Positions 17,228 to 25,681 of a stretch of DNA of 28,685 bases are shown in pieces. The DNA comes from JAZNUH01 sp045592225 (GTDB lineage: Bacteria; Bacillota; Clostridia; UMGS1883; UMGS1540): positions 1 to 28,685 of the forward strand of contig JAZNUH010000160.1 in assembly GCA_045592225.1 (NCBI GenBank), given 5' to 3'. The first letter of the stretch is position 1. Every line of letters starts with the position of its first letter. Below the pieces are notes generated by a model that had not been told where the DNA came from, searched no databases, and saw nothing but the letters and a program-made list of their open reading frames with translations. The position numbers and the translations under genes were made by a program.

Positions 17228-18886
17228 TTACAGCTTGGCGGCGTATTCCAGTGCACCGTCAATGTGCTCGCAGAAGTGCTCAGCCCCCACCTTGTCAACA
17301 AACCCTGCTTTTTTCATAGCCTCAAAGGGTTGTGTGTTAACGTGTGAAAGTACAAGCTCAACTCCTTTTGCTTTGCACTTTTTATAAAGCTGCTCCAGAG
17401 AGTTCATAGCTGTTGCGTCAATTGCAGGCACCCCTCTCATACGGAGTACAAGGCATTTTGTGTAATCCTTAAGAGTTATGTCAAGTATTTTGTCTGCCAT
17501 ACCAAAGAACATGGGACCGCTTATTTCATAAACGCGGATGTGCTCGGGCACTGTTTTAAGCTCAAGGCTTTCGCTGTCATTTTCCGCATCGGTGTACTTC
17601 CAGCCGCGCACCTCTGCCTCGTCGCTCATTCTCTTCATAAACAGAACAACCGCTAAAATCATACCAACCTCAATTGCAACAACCAGGTCGAAAATAACTG
17701 TCAGCGCAAAGGTTATAACCATAACCAGAATATCGCTCTTTGGAGCAGATTTGCAAACCGCTACAAACTTTTTCCACTCACTCATATTGTATGCAACCAT
17801 AAAGAGGATAGCTGCAATTGCAGGCATGGGAATAAGCCCTGCATACTGAACAAAAAACAGAATAACAAGCAGAAGTACAACCGCGTGCACCATGCCTGAT
17901 ATAGGTGTTCTGCCGCCGTTTTTGGCATTTGCTGCTGTTCTTGCAATAGCGCCTGTTGCGGGAATACCGCCAAAGAATACCGATGCTATGTTGCCTGCAC
18001 CCTGTGCCACAAGCTCCATGTTTGAGTTGTGTCTTGAATTTACCATACTGTCTGCAACAACACAGGAGAGGAGCGACTCAATAGCCGCAAGTATTGCTAT
18101 TGTAAAGGCATCGGGTATAAGCGAGGTTATGTTTGCAAGGCTGAAATCAATTCCCGAAAAGTCCACCCTGGGCAGACCTGTGGGGATTGTGTAAAGCTCG
18201 CCTATTGTAAACACACCCGCATCAAGACCGGGGATGAATTTAACCATAAGTATACCAACAATTACCGAGATAAGTGACGGGGGTATTTTCTTTTCAAACT
18301 TGGGGTAGATAATGAGTATGGCAAGACATACCGCACCAACAAGCAGCGCCTCCCAGCGGAAGGTGGATATAGCCTCAATGTTCGCCATAATCTTTTCAAT
18401 GGTTTCAATAGGCTTTACACCCTCTGCGTATGTAAGACCCAGAAAATCCTTTATCTGTCCTATAAAAATTGTAACGGCAATACCTGCTGTAAAGCCTGTT
18501 GTTATGGTATAGGGGATGAACTTTATAAGATTACCCAGCTTGAACACACCCATAAGTATAAGCATAATACCTGCAAGCACGGTTGCAACAAACAATCCGT
18601 CCATACCCTTGGAGGCAACAATACCTGCAACAATGGTTGCAAACGCTGCCGTAGGACCTGCAATCTGAATACGGCTGCCGCCAAGCAGGGATACCACAAA
18701 TCCTGCTGCAATAGCTGTGTAAACACCGCAGGCAGGCTCAACACCTGATGCAAGTGCAAGGGCAATAGATAACGGCAGAGCAATAATTGCAACAATTATA
18801 CCTGCAATTATGTCCTTTACAAGCTGCTCACCTGTGTAACCCTTGAGTGTGGATAAAAGCTTCGGTTTTAAATAAAAGTTACTCAA
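17228..18886 (-). CDS. SulP-family anion transporter with STAS domain
   Basis: A 552-residue SLC26/SulP protein. The membrane part (residues about 15-410) begins with DIIAGIIVAIIALPLSIALALASGVEP and contains the ALPLAIA- and GGIPATGAIARTAAN-type signatures of the core domain. A cytosolic STAS domain fills about 440-550 (YEISGPMFFGMADKI, LRMRGVPAIDATAM). Relatives move sulfate, bicarbonate, dicarboxylates or chloride; substrate is not predictable. The start is a TTG at 18886: no ATG near the N-terminus is in frame, and AAGGGA lies about 10 nt upstream. A 16-nt gap follows the ClC gene, so both are probably one transcript. Confidence 0.9.
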   Translation of the reverse strand: MSNFYLKPKLLSTLKGYTGEQLVKDIIAGIIVAIIALPLSIALALASGVEPACGVYTAIAAGFVVSLLGGSRIQIAGPTAAFATIVAGIVASKGMDGLFVATVLAGIMLILMGVFKLGNLIKFIPYTITTGFTAGIAVTIFIGQIKDFLGLTYAEGVKPIETIEKIMANIEAISTFRWEALLVGAVCLAILIIYPKFEKKIPPSLISVIVGILMVKFIPGLDAGVFTIGELYTIPTGLPRVDFSGIDFSLANITSLIPDAFTIAILAAIESLLSCVVADSMVNSRHNSNMELVAQGAGNIASVFFGGIPATGAIARTAANAKNGGRTPISGMVHAVVLLLVILFFVQYAGLIPMPAIAAILFMVAYNMSEWKKFVAVCKSAPKSDILVMVITFALTVIFDLVVAIEVGMILAVVLFMKRMSDEAEVRGWKYTDAENDSESLELKTVPEHIRVYEISGPMFFGMADKILDITLKDYTKCLVLRMRGVPAIDATAMNSLEQLYKKCKAKGVELVLSHVNTQPFEAMKKAGFVDKVGAEHFCEHIDGALEYAAKL

Positions 18887-18902
18887 AAGAAAACATCCCT
18901 TC

Positions 18903-20162
18903 CTATCTTGTATTTATATCAATATAGCTTGTATCAAGCTTTGAATACACTATTTTCTGACTTTTGTAAAGACCGGTGTAGCCCGACATCATATAACTTA
19001 TACTGCACACAAGTGCAAAGAAAAGAATTCCGCCTCCGCCAAACACCTCAACCGCCAGAAGCATTGATGCCAGAGGACAGTTGACAACACTGCAGAAAAG
19101 AGCAACAAAGCCTATTGCCGCACCAAAGCCGGGGTCAAGTCCCAAAAGGGGAGCCACCACGCAACCAAAGGTTGCACCTATAAAGAAGGTGGGCACAATT
19201 TCGCCGCCCTTAAAGCCTGCCGAAATTGTAATTGCGGTGAATATTATTTTTAAAATAAAGGCTTCAGGTCTTGCAACGCCGCCAAAGGCACGGGTTATAA
19301 CATCCATTCCGGCGCCGTTGTAGTCGGTGGTACCTAAAAGCAGTGTAAGCACTAAAATAACAGCGCCCCCTGCCACTCCCTGCAAATATTTATTCGGGAT
19401 AAACCTTTGTGTGTAGTGCTCGCACTTTTTAATGGATATGCAAAAAAGAATACCCACAAGTGCACACAAAAGTGTAAGAATAATCACCCTTACCGCATTA
19501 CCTGCCGAAAATGCGGAAAAAACAACATTTTCAAATCTTACAGGCGAAATGCCGAACATAAGCGACACCTGAAAACCTGTAATCGCCGCCGCAATACAGG
19601 GCAAAAGTCCTGCATAATGAAGCGTGCCTACGCTTACAACCTCAAGGGCAAATACAGCCGCCGTCAGCGGAGTGCCGAAAAGTGCCGCAAACACCGCACT
19701 CATACCCGACATAACAATGATGCGCAAATCCTCTTTTTTCAGTTTAAAAAGGCGACCAATATTGTAGCCTATGCTTCCGCCAAGCTGAAGTGCCGCACCC
19801 TCACGTCCTGCAGAGCCGCCCGCAAAATGTGTAATAACCGTGCTTACAAATATAAGCGGCAGCATTATAAGGGGCACATCCCCCTCTCCACGCACTGCCA
19901 AAAGCACGCGGTTTGTATCCAGCTTGCCCCATTTTTTGCAAATCTCATAAAGGGCGGCAATTACCGCACCGCCTACAGGCAATATAAAAATCACCCAATT
20001 GTGATGCACACGTATTTCTGTTACAAAGTCCACGCAGATGTGAAAAACGCTGCCGATAAATCCGCCCACCGCGCCTACAAGAGCGGCTATTATAAGCCAC
20101 TTTGCAAAGCCTTTTATATATTCAAAAGATGCTTTTAAATTAGCTTTTATGTTTTCTGTCAT
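18903..20162 (-). CDS. ClC-family chloride channel or H+/Cl- antiporter
   Basis: A 419-residue ClC protein. The selectivity-filter motif GGSAGREGAALQ (residues 115-126) keeps the gating glutamate, and the later GFKGGEIVPTFFIGATFG loop is also conserved. Two inverted membrane halves cover the protein, and the C-terminus ends soon after the last helix, so there is no CBS pair. The usual GREGP is GREGA here. Whether it is a transporter or a channel is not decided from these motifs. The ATG at 20162 has GAGG a few bases upstream; an in-frame TTG at 20183 would put that site inside the gene. A strong stem precedes the gene, so it may be read through from the antiporter gene. Confidence 0.92.
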   Translation of the reverse strand: MTENIKANLKASFEYIKGFAKWLIIAALVGAVGGFIGSVFHICVDFVTEIRVHHNWVIFILPVGGAVIAALYEICKKWGKLDTNRVLLAVRGEGDVPLIMLPLIFVSTVITHFAGGSAGREGAALQLGGSIGYNIGRLFKLKKEDLRIIVMSGMSAVFAALFGTPLTAAVFALEVVSVGTLHYAGLLPCIAAAITGFQVSLMFGISPVRFENVVFSAFSAGNAVRVIILTLLCALVGILFCISIKKCEHYTQRFIPNKYLQGVAGGAVILVLTLLLGTTDYNGAGMDVITRAFGGVARPEAFILKIIFTAITISAGFKGGEIVPTFFIGATFGCVVAPLLGLDPGFGAAIGFVALFCSVVNCPLASMLLAVEVFGGGGILFFALVCSISYMMSGYTGLYKSQKIVYSKLDTSYIDINTR

Positions 20163-20181
20163 AAATTCCTCTTCTGCGACC

Positions 20182-20209
20182 AAAAGCCCGAATATAAATT
20201 CGGGCTTTT
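20182..20209. terminator. Strong hairpin between antiporter and ClC genes
   Basis: A 12-bp perfect stem (AAAAGCCCGAAT at 20182-20193, ATTCGGGCTTTT at 20198-20209) has an ATAA loop. T-runs of four flank it on both strands. It sits directly after the antiporter stop and before the ClC ribosome-binding site, so it may reduce, not abolish, read-through. Confidence 0.7.
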
Positions 20210-20214
20210 ATACA

Positions 20215-21513
20215 CTATTTATTCTGTGAATTCTTTGCCATTTCCAATTTGGTTTGACGGCGCATTTTAACCTCATCGCTCATAGGCTTAATGTCGCCTG
20301 CCGCCTTAAGTGCTTCTCTTGTGCACATAGGTCCTAACAGCTCATAAATAAGCACCGCAAAGAGTGTAATGTTTCTTATAAGGTTACCGTCAGCACCCAG
20401 CTCCATTGCAAGCGCACACATACCGAGAGCAACACCCGCCTGCGGGAACAGGGTAATACCTAAGTACTTGCATATTGCGGGCGAGCAGTTTGTTGCCTTT
20501 GCGCTGAAAAGTGTACCAAAATATTTACCAAAGCAACGGAAAACAATGTAAACCATACCAATTACAACTATTGCCCAGTCAGCAAAAACGTTAAGCTCAA
20601 GCTCGGCACCGCTTATTACAAAGAACAGTGCAAAGAGCGGAGATGTCCATTTGTCCGCGCGTTCCATAATATCCTCAGACAGGGGACAGATGTTGCAGAA
20701 AATAGTACCCAGCATCATGCACACCAGCAGAGAAGAAAAGCCTATATGTATTCCGCCCACTTCAAACTTAAGCATTGAAAGAGCAACTGTTAAAAATACA
20801 AATGCAATGGTCATATTAAGACGGTTTGTATTCGAGTTGAACATTTTTTCAAGCTGTGTAAGTATCCAGCCCATAATTGCACCAAGTCCAAGAGATGCAA
20901 TAATTTCGATTATGGGGTTTACAATGATTGAAAGCATATCAACCTCGCCTACAACAAGCGATTTTGCAATACCGAAGGAAACTGCAAATACTATAAGACC
21001 CACCGCATCATCCAGCGCAACAATGGGGAGAAGAAGGTCAACAGTGGGACCCTTCGCCTTGTACTGACGTACAACCATAAGTGTTGCCGCAGGTGCGGTT
21101 GCAGTTGCAATAGCACCGAGTGTTATAACCTGAGGAAGGCTGAGCTTGTCAGGCATAATAAGATGCATTACATAAAGGGCAATGTCAACAAATAATGTTG
21201 CAACAAGTGCCTGAACAACACCTATAACAGATGCCTGCTTTCCTGTCTTTTTAAGCTCGGAAATTCTGAACTCGCTGCCGATTGAAAAGGCAATAAAGCC
21301 AAGGGCAACATCGGCAATAAGACCAAGCGCTTCAACCGCTTCGTGGTTGTTAAAGCCAAGTCCGCCGATACCCAGTCTGCCTATGCAGTAGGGCCCTATA
21401 AGAACACCCGCAATAAGGTATGCCGTAACAGAGGGCAGCTTAAGCGGTTTGAATGCTCTTGTCATAAGCAATCCGGCAAGGAGTGCTATTGAAACAGATA
21501 ATAATGTACTCAT
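20215..21513 (-). CDS. CPA-type cation:proton antiporter
   Basis: A 432-residue Na+/H+ exchanger-like membrane protein (PF00999 type). The start MSTLLSVSIALLAGLLMTRAF, the AYLIAGVLIGPY helix, ATAPAATLMVVRQY and the paired aspartates in LPIVALDDAVGLIVFA (Asp168, Asp169) fit the CPA2-like branch. The C-terminal end is short and cytoplasmic, with no KTN/TrkA_C domain. Substrate could be Na+ or K+. AGAGG lies about 9 nt before the ATG. Its own promoter is visible at 21573-21601, and a hairpin lies in the leader. Confidence 0.85.
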   Translation of the reverse strand: MSTLLSVSIALLAGLLMTRAFKPLKLPSVTAYLIAGVLIGPYCIGRLGIGGLGFNNHEAVEALGLIADVALGFIAFSIGSEFRISELKKTGKQASVIGVVQALVATLFVDIALYVMHLIMPDKLSLPQVITLGAIATATAPAATLMVVRQYKAKGPTVDLLLPIVALDDAVGLIVFAVSFGIAKSLVVGEVDMLSIIVNPIIEIIASLGLGAIMGWILTQLEKMFNSNTNRLNMTIAFVFLTVALSMLKFEVGGIHIGFSSLLVCMMLGTIFCNICPLSEDIMERADKWTSPLFALFFVISGAELELNVFADWAIVVIGMVYIVFRCFGKYFGTLFSAKATNCSPAICKYLGITLFPQAGVALGMCALAMELGADGNLIRNITLFAVLIYELLGPMCTREALKAAGDIKPMSDEVKMRRQTKLEMAKNSQNK

Positions 21514-21542
21514 TTTAATAACCTCTTATCTAAGCATAATAA

Positions 21543-21566
21543 TCGGCGGCAAATTTCAGCCGCCGA
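21543..21566 (-). promoter_or_regulatory. Leader hairpin upstream of the antiporter gene
   Basis: TCGGCGGC (21543-21550) pairs with GCCGCCGA (21559-21566) around an 8-nt loop. It sits between the predicted promoter and the ribosome-binding site, so the transcript would start at or just before it. There is no T-run after it on the minus strand, so it is not a standard terminator. It may stabilise the 5' end of the mRNA or be regulatory. Confidence 0.5.
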
Positions 21567-21572
21567 CATAAT

Positions 21573-21601
21573 ATTATATTACAACCTTAAAATAAAATCA
21601 A
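21573..21601 (-). promoter_or_regulatory. Sigma-A-type promoter for the antiporter gene
   Basis: Minus-strand TTGATT (21601-21596), a 17-bp spacer and a perfect TATAAT (21578-21573) match the sigma-A consensus at 10 of 12 positions. It lies in the only gap of more than 100 bp between the PHP and antiporter genes. Confidence 0.65.
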
Positions 21602-21656
21602 TGCTTTTCTGCATATAAAAAATGTTTTTTACAATTATTTTTTGTGCCTTTTTTTA

Positions 21657-22430
21657 TTAAAGCGGTACTATTTCAGGCTTACCTATGTAATTGAGCCCGA
21701 ATTTTTCTGCAATGGCTTTTGCCGCACCAAGGGTATCGGCATTAACTCCCGCGCTGTTTACGCTGTGAGCATCGTGGCCAAAGGTAACAGGCGCCCCCTC
21801 TTCACCCGCAATGCGCCAGAAGTCGGGGGCAGGATAATTTCTCCTTGCCCGAATGCCGAGAAAATTCACCTCAAGGGGTACACCCAGTTTTGCCGATGCC
21901 TTGCATATTTTTCTGCATTCCCTTTCATACACACCCCTGTCACCTGTAAAATTAATTACGTCGGGATGCGCCACATAGGTAAATACACCTGTTTCCATCG
22001 CCCTTATAATAAGCGACGAAAACTCGCACATATGCGCCTCACTTTTGGTTGGATTGCCGCAGTAACATCCGTCGGGGTGCTCCTCACCCAGAAAATGCTG
22101 ACCTAAAATAAGATACTCTGCTCCGCTTTTTCTGGCAAAATCAAGCATTTTTTCAAAATGGCTCGGATAATACTCCATTTCAAAGCCAATTTTAATGTCT
22201 ATTTTATCCCTGTACTTTTCGCGCAGGGCGGAAAGCACCTTAAAATAATCCCCGGTTTCATTGACAGGCACTCTGTAATAGGACTGGTACCCATCGGGAA
22301 ATTCAAAGGGTATATGGTCAGAAAAACCCATGTGCGTAATGCCTGTTTTAATCGCATTTTGTATATAAGCTTCCTCATCGCCCGATGCATGGTGGCATCT
22401 GTATGTGTGCGTGTGGTAATTATATGTCAT
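21657..22430 (-). CDS. PHP-domain histidinol-phosphatase-like hydrolase
   Basis: A 257-residue PHP (polymerase and histidinol phosphatase) domain. Metal ligands are visible in order: HTHT (His6, His8), FSDHIP, GFEMEYY, GQHFL, VAHPD and GHDAH. This order and the CHHASGD opening fit the HisJ type, which releases phosphate from L-histidinol phosphate in histidine synthesis. No other his gene is in the window, so the assignment to HisJ is not confirmed by context; another phosphoester may be the substrate. AGAGGAT lies 7-8 nt before the ATG. Only 12 nt separate it from the secreted-protein gene upstream, so they probably share a transcript. Confidence 0.82.
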   Translation of the reverse strand: MTYNYHTHTYRCHHASGDEEAYIQNAIKTGITHMGFSDHIPFEFPDGYQSYYRVPVNETGDYFKVLSALREKYRDKIDIKIGFEMEYYPSHFEKMLDFARKSGAEYLILGQHFLGEEHPDGCYCGNPTKSEAHMCEFSSLIIRAMETGVFTYVAHPDVINFTGDRGVYERECRKICKASAKLGVPLEVNFLGIRARRNYPAPDFWRIAGEEGAPVTFGHDAHSVNSAGVNADTLGAAKAIAEKFGLNYIGKPEIVPL

Positions 22431-22442
22431 TGTTTTATCCTC

Positions 22443-24026
22443 TTATTCTGTATAGGATTTGTCGGTGTTTATAATAATGCAGTTGTTTGCACCGTCCCAT
22501 AAAACTTCAAAGTCAAGCGCTTTTCCTATATCGCGCAGCTTGTAATAGTTGTTGTCCCTTATTGTGTAGGACATGGCATCTACGCCGGAGGCGTCCACAA
22601 ATGTGGAAGAAAAGTTTTCCACCGCAGTTACCTCGCCCGGCACACCGGCACAAAGCTCCCCGCCCACAGGCACATAATCCTTTTCGGTTATAAGCTCAAT
22701 AGCACCCTTTGAAGTGCCGCCTCCCGGCAGTGCTGACCAGGTGGAGAAATCGGGATACCATACCACGTCAAAGCTGCTCGCTGTCCCTGTTACCGCCTGT
22801 GCAATATCACGCAGCTTAAAGTAGTTGTTGCCGTTTATCATATATGCATCAAAGCATACCTCCCTGCCGTCTACTATAACCTTTGATGTAGTGGGCGCCG
22901 CCTGCACGCGCGAGGGCGATGTCATAATTTTGCTGGTGGTCACACCGACAACACCGTTCATGGTGCGTTTTTTCTGTGCAGATATTATGTAGTGGTGATT
23001 GCCCGCAGGTGTTTTTGCTGTAACATTCCACGAGCTTTTTACATACTCCTCGGGGTAGTTAAACTCCCAGGTAAGCCCCTTTGCATATCCGTTTTCCCCC
23101 TTTACTGTCGGGTATGCCGTTATTCCCCAGTCGTAAAGCGAGTACCTTTTTGTTTTGCTGTGAAAATCCTTGTCGGTTTTGCCTATAACCCTCTCATTTG
23201 ACTCAACCCAGCCGGTATCCTCAAAATAAAATACAAATTCCACATCGTCGCAGTTTGCCTGCATTTTTGCGCCCTCGGTTACAAACAAAACTGTTACGGT
23301 AGTATCATTTCCGTTTGCATCCTTTATTTGAGAGGTATAAAAATCTCTTACCTTTGTAATGTCAACCACGCCAAAGGTCTGCGCCTTTTTAAGAGGTGCC
23401 ACCTCAACAGGCTGTGTTTCAAAATAGTCGGACGGCTCCTCCGGCTTCGGATTGTCCATTACGCTTTTTATGTACATGGTACGCTCAAAGGACTCTTTGG
23501 TGTTTACACATACTCTGAAGTAATATTCCTGTCCTCCGTGTAAAACCATAATATCCCAGTAAGTTCCCACCCTTTCATCAAAAAGTTCAAATTGCCATTT
23601 AAGGCCCTTTGACCAGGTGTTTCCTGTTTTCACCGAAGGATAGGGTGTAATGTGCCAGTATGCAAGGTCAACAAGCACGGTACAGTTTTCGTCCTTGTAA
23701 AACTTGTTGTCGGTTCTTCCTACGTGCTCGTCACCGGTTATAACCCAGCTGTACCAGCGGTTGAAAACAAAGTCGATATTGTCCTCGTTGGCAATCATAA
23801 AGCTGCCCTCTGTTATGGTAACATGGGTAACAGTAATTTTTTCGCCGTTGTAGTTGTCCATTTGTGCGTCATACACATCATAGCTGTTTGTAAAGGTAAC
23901 AGGGCCGTGAGTATAATCCTTTACATACTTTGAATAGTCAATTTCTCCCTCCGCCAGTGCAGGAACAGCTCCCAACACAAGCACAGCCGCCATCAGAAGG
24001 CATATTTTTGTCAAAAGCTTTTTCAT
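22443..24026 (-). CDS. Secreted protein: duplicated domain plus stalk domain
   Basis: The 527-residue product has a signal peptide (KKLL then a hydrophobic core, cleavage near ALA-EG). Two copies of an unrecognised domain follow. The first includes VTITEGSFMIANEDNIDFVF, GRTDNKFYKD and WHITPYPSVKTGN; the second includes FVTEGAKMQANCDDVEFVF, GKTDKDFHSK and WGITAYPTVKGEN. The C-terminal about 150 residues carry two NNYFKLRDI/NNYYKLRDI motifs of the stalk (copper-amine-oxidase N-terminal-like) domain, a cell-surface module in Clostridia. The ATG at 24026 has GAGGTG seven bases upstream; an upstream in-frame start at 24053 would lie inside the glnA terminator. Probably surface-exposed; role unknown. 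Confidence 0.78.
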   Translation of the reverse strand: MKKLLTKICLLMAAVLVLGAVPALAEGEIDYSKYVKDYTHGPVTFTNSYDVYDAQMDNYNGEKITVTHVTITEGSFMIANEDNIDFVFNRWYSWVITGDEHVGRTDNKFYKDENCTVLVDLAYWHITPYPSVKTGNTWSKGLKWQFELFDERVGTYWDIMVLHGGQEYYFRVCVNTKESFERTMYIKSVMDNPKPEEPSDYFETQPVEVAPLKKAQTFGVVDITKVRDFYTSQIKDANGNDTTVTVLFVTEGAKMQANCDDVEFVFYFEDTGWVESNERVIGKTDKDFHSKTKRYSLYDWGITAYPTVKGENGYAKGLTWEFNYPEEYVKSSWNVTAKTPAGNHHYIISAQKKRTMNGVVGVTTSKIMTSPSRVQAAPTTSKVIVDGREVCFDAYMINGNNYFKLRDIAQAVTGTASSFDVVWYPDFSTWSALPGGGTSKGAIELITEKDYVPVGGELCAGVPGEVTAVENFSSTFVDASGVDAMSYTIRDNNYYKLRDIGKALDFEVLWDGANNCIIINTDKSYTE

Positions 24027-24038
24027 TGTTTTCACCTC

Positions 24039-24065
24039 AAAAAGGGGATGCATCGCATCCCCTTT
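24039..24065 (-). terminator. Rho-independent terminator of glnA
   Basis: Minus-strand AAAGGGGATGC, loop GAT, GCATCCCCTTT form an 11-bp perfect stem ending in a five-T run (24043-24039). It begins six bases after the glnA stop codon. The gene downstream starts only 13 nt after it, so the ribosome-binding site of that gene lies directly behind the terminator. Confidence 0.85.
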
Positions 24066-24070
24066 AAATA

Positions 24071-25495
24071 TTAAAGATTGTAGTACTTATCAAATTCTGC
24101 AGGATGCGGAATAGCCGCAAGCTCACGGCATTCAGCACGCTTTGTAGCAATAAAGTTTTTGATAAGCTCTTCGGGGAATACTCCGCCTGCTGTAAGGTAA
24201 TCATTGTCAGCCTCAAGAGCATCGAGTGCCTGTTCAAGTGATGTAGGCAGATGCTTAAGCTTTGCCTTTTCCTCGTCACTTAAGTGGAACAGGTTTACAT
24301 CGTAGGGGCCCCAGCCGTTTGCATGGGGGTCAATTTTATTCTTGATACCGTCAAGACCTGCCATAAGTATTGCCGCATAGCAGAAATAGGGGTTGCAGGT
24401 AGCATCGGGGTTACGCAGCTCAAAGCGACGCAGCTCAGGTGACTTTGCATAAGCAGGAATACGTATAACCGCACTTCTGTTTGATGTTGCATAACCTATT
24501 GTAACAGGAGCTTCAAAGCCGGGCACAAGTCTTTTAAAGGAGTTTGTGCTGGGATTTGTAATAGCACACAGCGATGCAATGTGCTTTAAGAGTCCGCCCA
24601 TAAACCAATGTGCTTCCTGACTGAGATTTGAATAATCGTTGTCATCAGAGAACACAGGCTGACCGTCCTTCATAAGCAGCATATGAACGTGCATACCGCT
24701 GCCTGCCTCACCCATTACAGGCTTAGGCATAAATGTAGTCGAAAGTCCGTACTCTCTTGCTGTGTTGTGGATAATGTATTTAATCATCATTGTGGCATCA
24801 GCCATTTTGGACATCTGACCCAGCTCGGGTTCAATCTCAAACTGACCTGCCGCACCAACCTCGGGATGGTGGTAGTTTAAGGCAATACCTGCGTCACATA
24901 TACGCATACACATTTCACTTCTTGCCTCGTATGCCACGTCAAAGGGCTTTGCAATGTGATAGTTTTTCTGTTTTGCAACTATATTTCCAAGTCCGTCCTC
25001 TTCGCTGTTCCAATGTGCCTGCATGGCGTCAACTGTCAGCGAGATTTTGTTGGGTGAAACCTTCCAGCCTGCCTGGTCAAAAAGATAAAACTCAAACTCG
25101 GGCAGAATGTACATTGTGTCTGCAATTCCGCTGTCCTTCATATACTGCTCAGCCGCAAGCACAATGTTTCTGGGGTACTGTGCCAGCGGTCTGTTTTCGG
25201 GGTTGTCAATAATCATTGCATTACCTGTCATTGAAAGTGTAGGAATCTGACAGAAGGGGTCAATAGCCGCTGTATCAGGGTCGGGAATAAACACCATATC
25301 GCTTTTTTCAACTACTGCATAACCGTAGTTTGATGCATCAAAGCCGATACCGTTTTTCATTGTCTTTTCAGAAAAATTCTGTGCCGGAATGGTAACATGG
25401 CGGAACTGACCGTTAATGTCAACCATTTTAAAGTCGACCATTTTAATGTTGTTTTCCGCAATCATGTTCAGGATATCCTGTACGGTTTTCTTCAT
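24071..25495 (-). CDS. glnA: Glutamine synthetase, type I
   Basis: Glutamine synthetase makes glutamine from glutamate, ammonia and ATP. This 474-residue GSI has the beta-grasp N-terminus and a catalytic domain with metal-site PEFEFYLF (132-139), HHPEVGAAGQFEIE (209-222), GSGMHVHMLL (265-274), NPSTNSFKRLVPGFEAP and RRFELRNPDAT. The loop that holds the adenylylated tyrosine in proteobacterial enzymes reads VNLFHLSDEEK here, with Phe403, so control by adenylylation is not expected; Bacillota enzymes use feedback inhibition and GlnR-type control. The ATG at 25495 has AAGGAG 11 nt upstream; an in-frame GTG at 25507 is part of that site. Upstream lie a small TGCCC/GGGCA hairpin and the half hairpin array. 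Confidence 0.95.
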   Translation of the reverse strand: MKKTVQDILNMIAENNIKMVDFKMVDINGQFRHVTIPAQNFSEKTMKNGIGFDASNYGYAVVEKSDMVFIPDPDTAAIDPFCQIPTLSMTGNAMIIDNPENRPLAQYPRNIVLAAEQYMKDSGIADTMYILPEFEFYLFDQAGWKVSPNKISLTVDAMQAHWNSEEDGLGNIVAKQKNYHIAKPFDVAYEARSEMCMRICDAGIALNYHHPEVGAAGQFEIEPELGQMSKMADATMMIKYIIHNTAREYGLSTTFMPKPVMGEAGSGMHVHMLLMKDGQPVFSDDNDYSNLSQEAHWFMGGLLKHIASLCAITNPSTNSFKRLVPGFEAPVTIGYATSNRSAVIRIPAYAKSPELRRFELRNPDATCNPYFCYAAILMAGLDGIKNKIDPHANGWGPYDVNLFHLSDEEKAKLKHLPTSLEQALDALEADNDYLTAGGVFPEELIKNFIATKRAECRELAAIPHPAEFDKYYNL

Positions 25496-25545
25496 AAATA
25501 TATACACTCCTTCTCTGCCCTGCGGGCAAATTAATGTTTTTATAT

Positions 25546-25666
25546 TAAATCTCGTCGCGTTAGCGACATATCGAGTGCGTCAGCACATATCGAGTTCCAA
25601 TGGAACATATCGAAAATCTCGCGAGAGATTTATATCGACTTTCAAGCTCTGCTTGAAAATATTATA
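25546..25666. repeat. Half copy of the ATATCGA-linked hairpin element
   Basis: Five hairpins occur in a row, each followed by the heptamer ATATCGA: GTCGC/GCGAC, GTGC/GCAC, GTTCC/GGAAC, AAATCTC/GAGATTT and TTTCAAGC/GCTTGAAA. A leading TAAATCTC (25546-25553) can also pair with GAGATTTA at 25625-25632, closing the first four hairpins in a multibranch. This corresponds to the right half of the 202-bp elements at 26063 and 26297, with different arm sequences but the same pairing. It lies between the four-helix-bundle gene and glnA. Confidence 0.8.
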
Positions 25667-25681
25667 AAATCAGCGAACGAT

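Noticed and set aside
25496..25507. GTG start of glnA four codons upstream
   Set aside because: That GTG overlaps the AAGGAG ribosome-binding site that serves the ATG at 25495.
25516..25528. glnA riboswitch or glutamine-sensing RNA
   Set aside because: The only structure close to the start is a 5-bp hairpin; no conserved glnA RNA core motif could be found.
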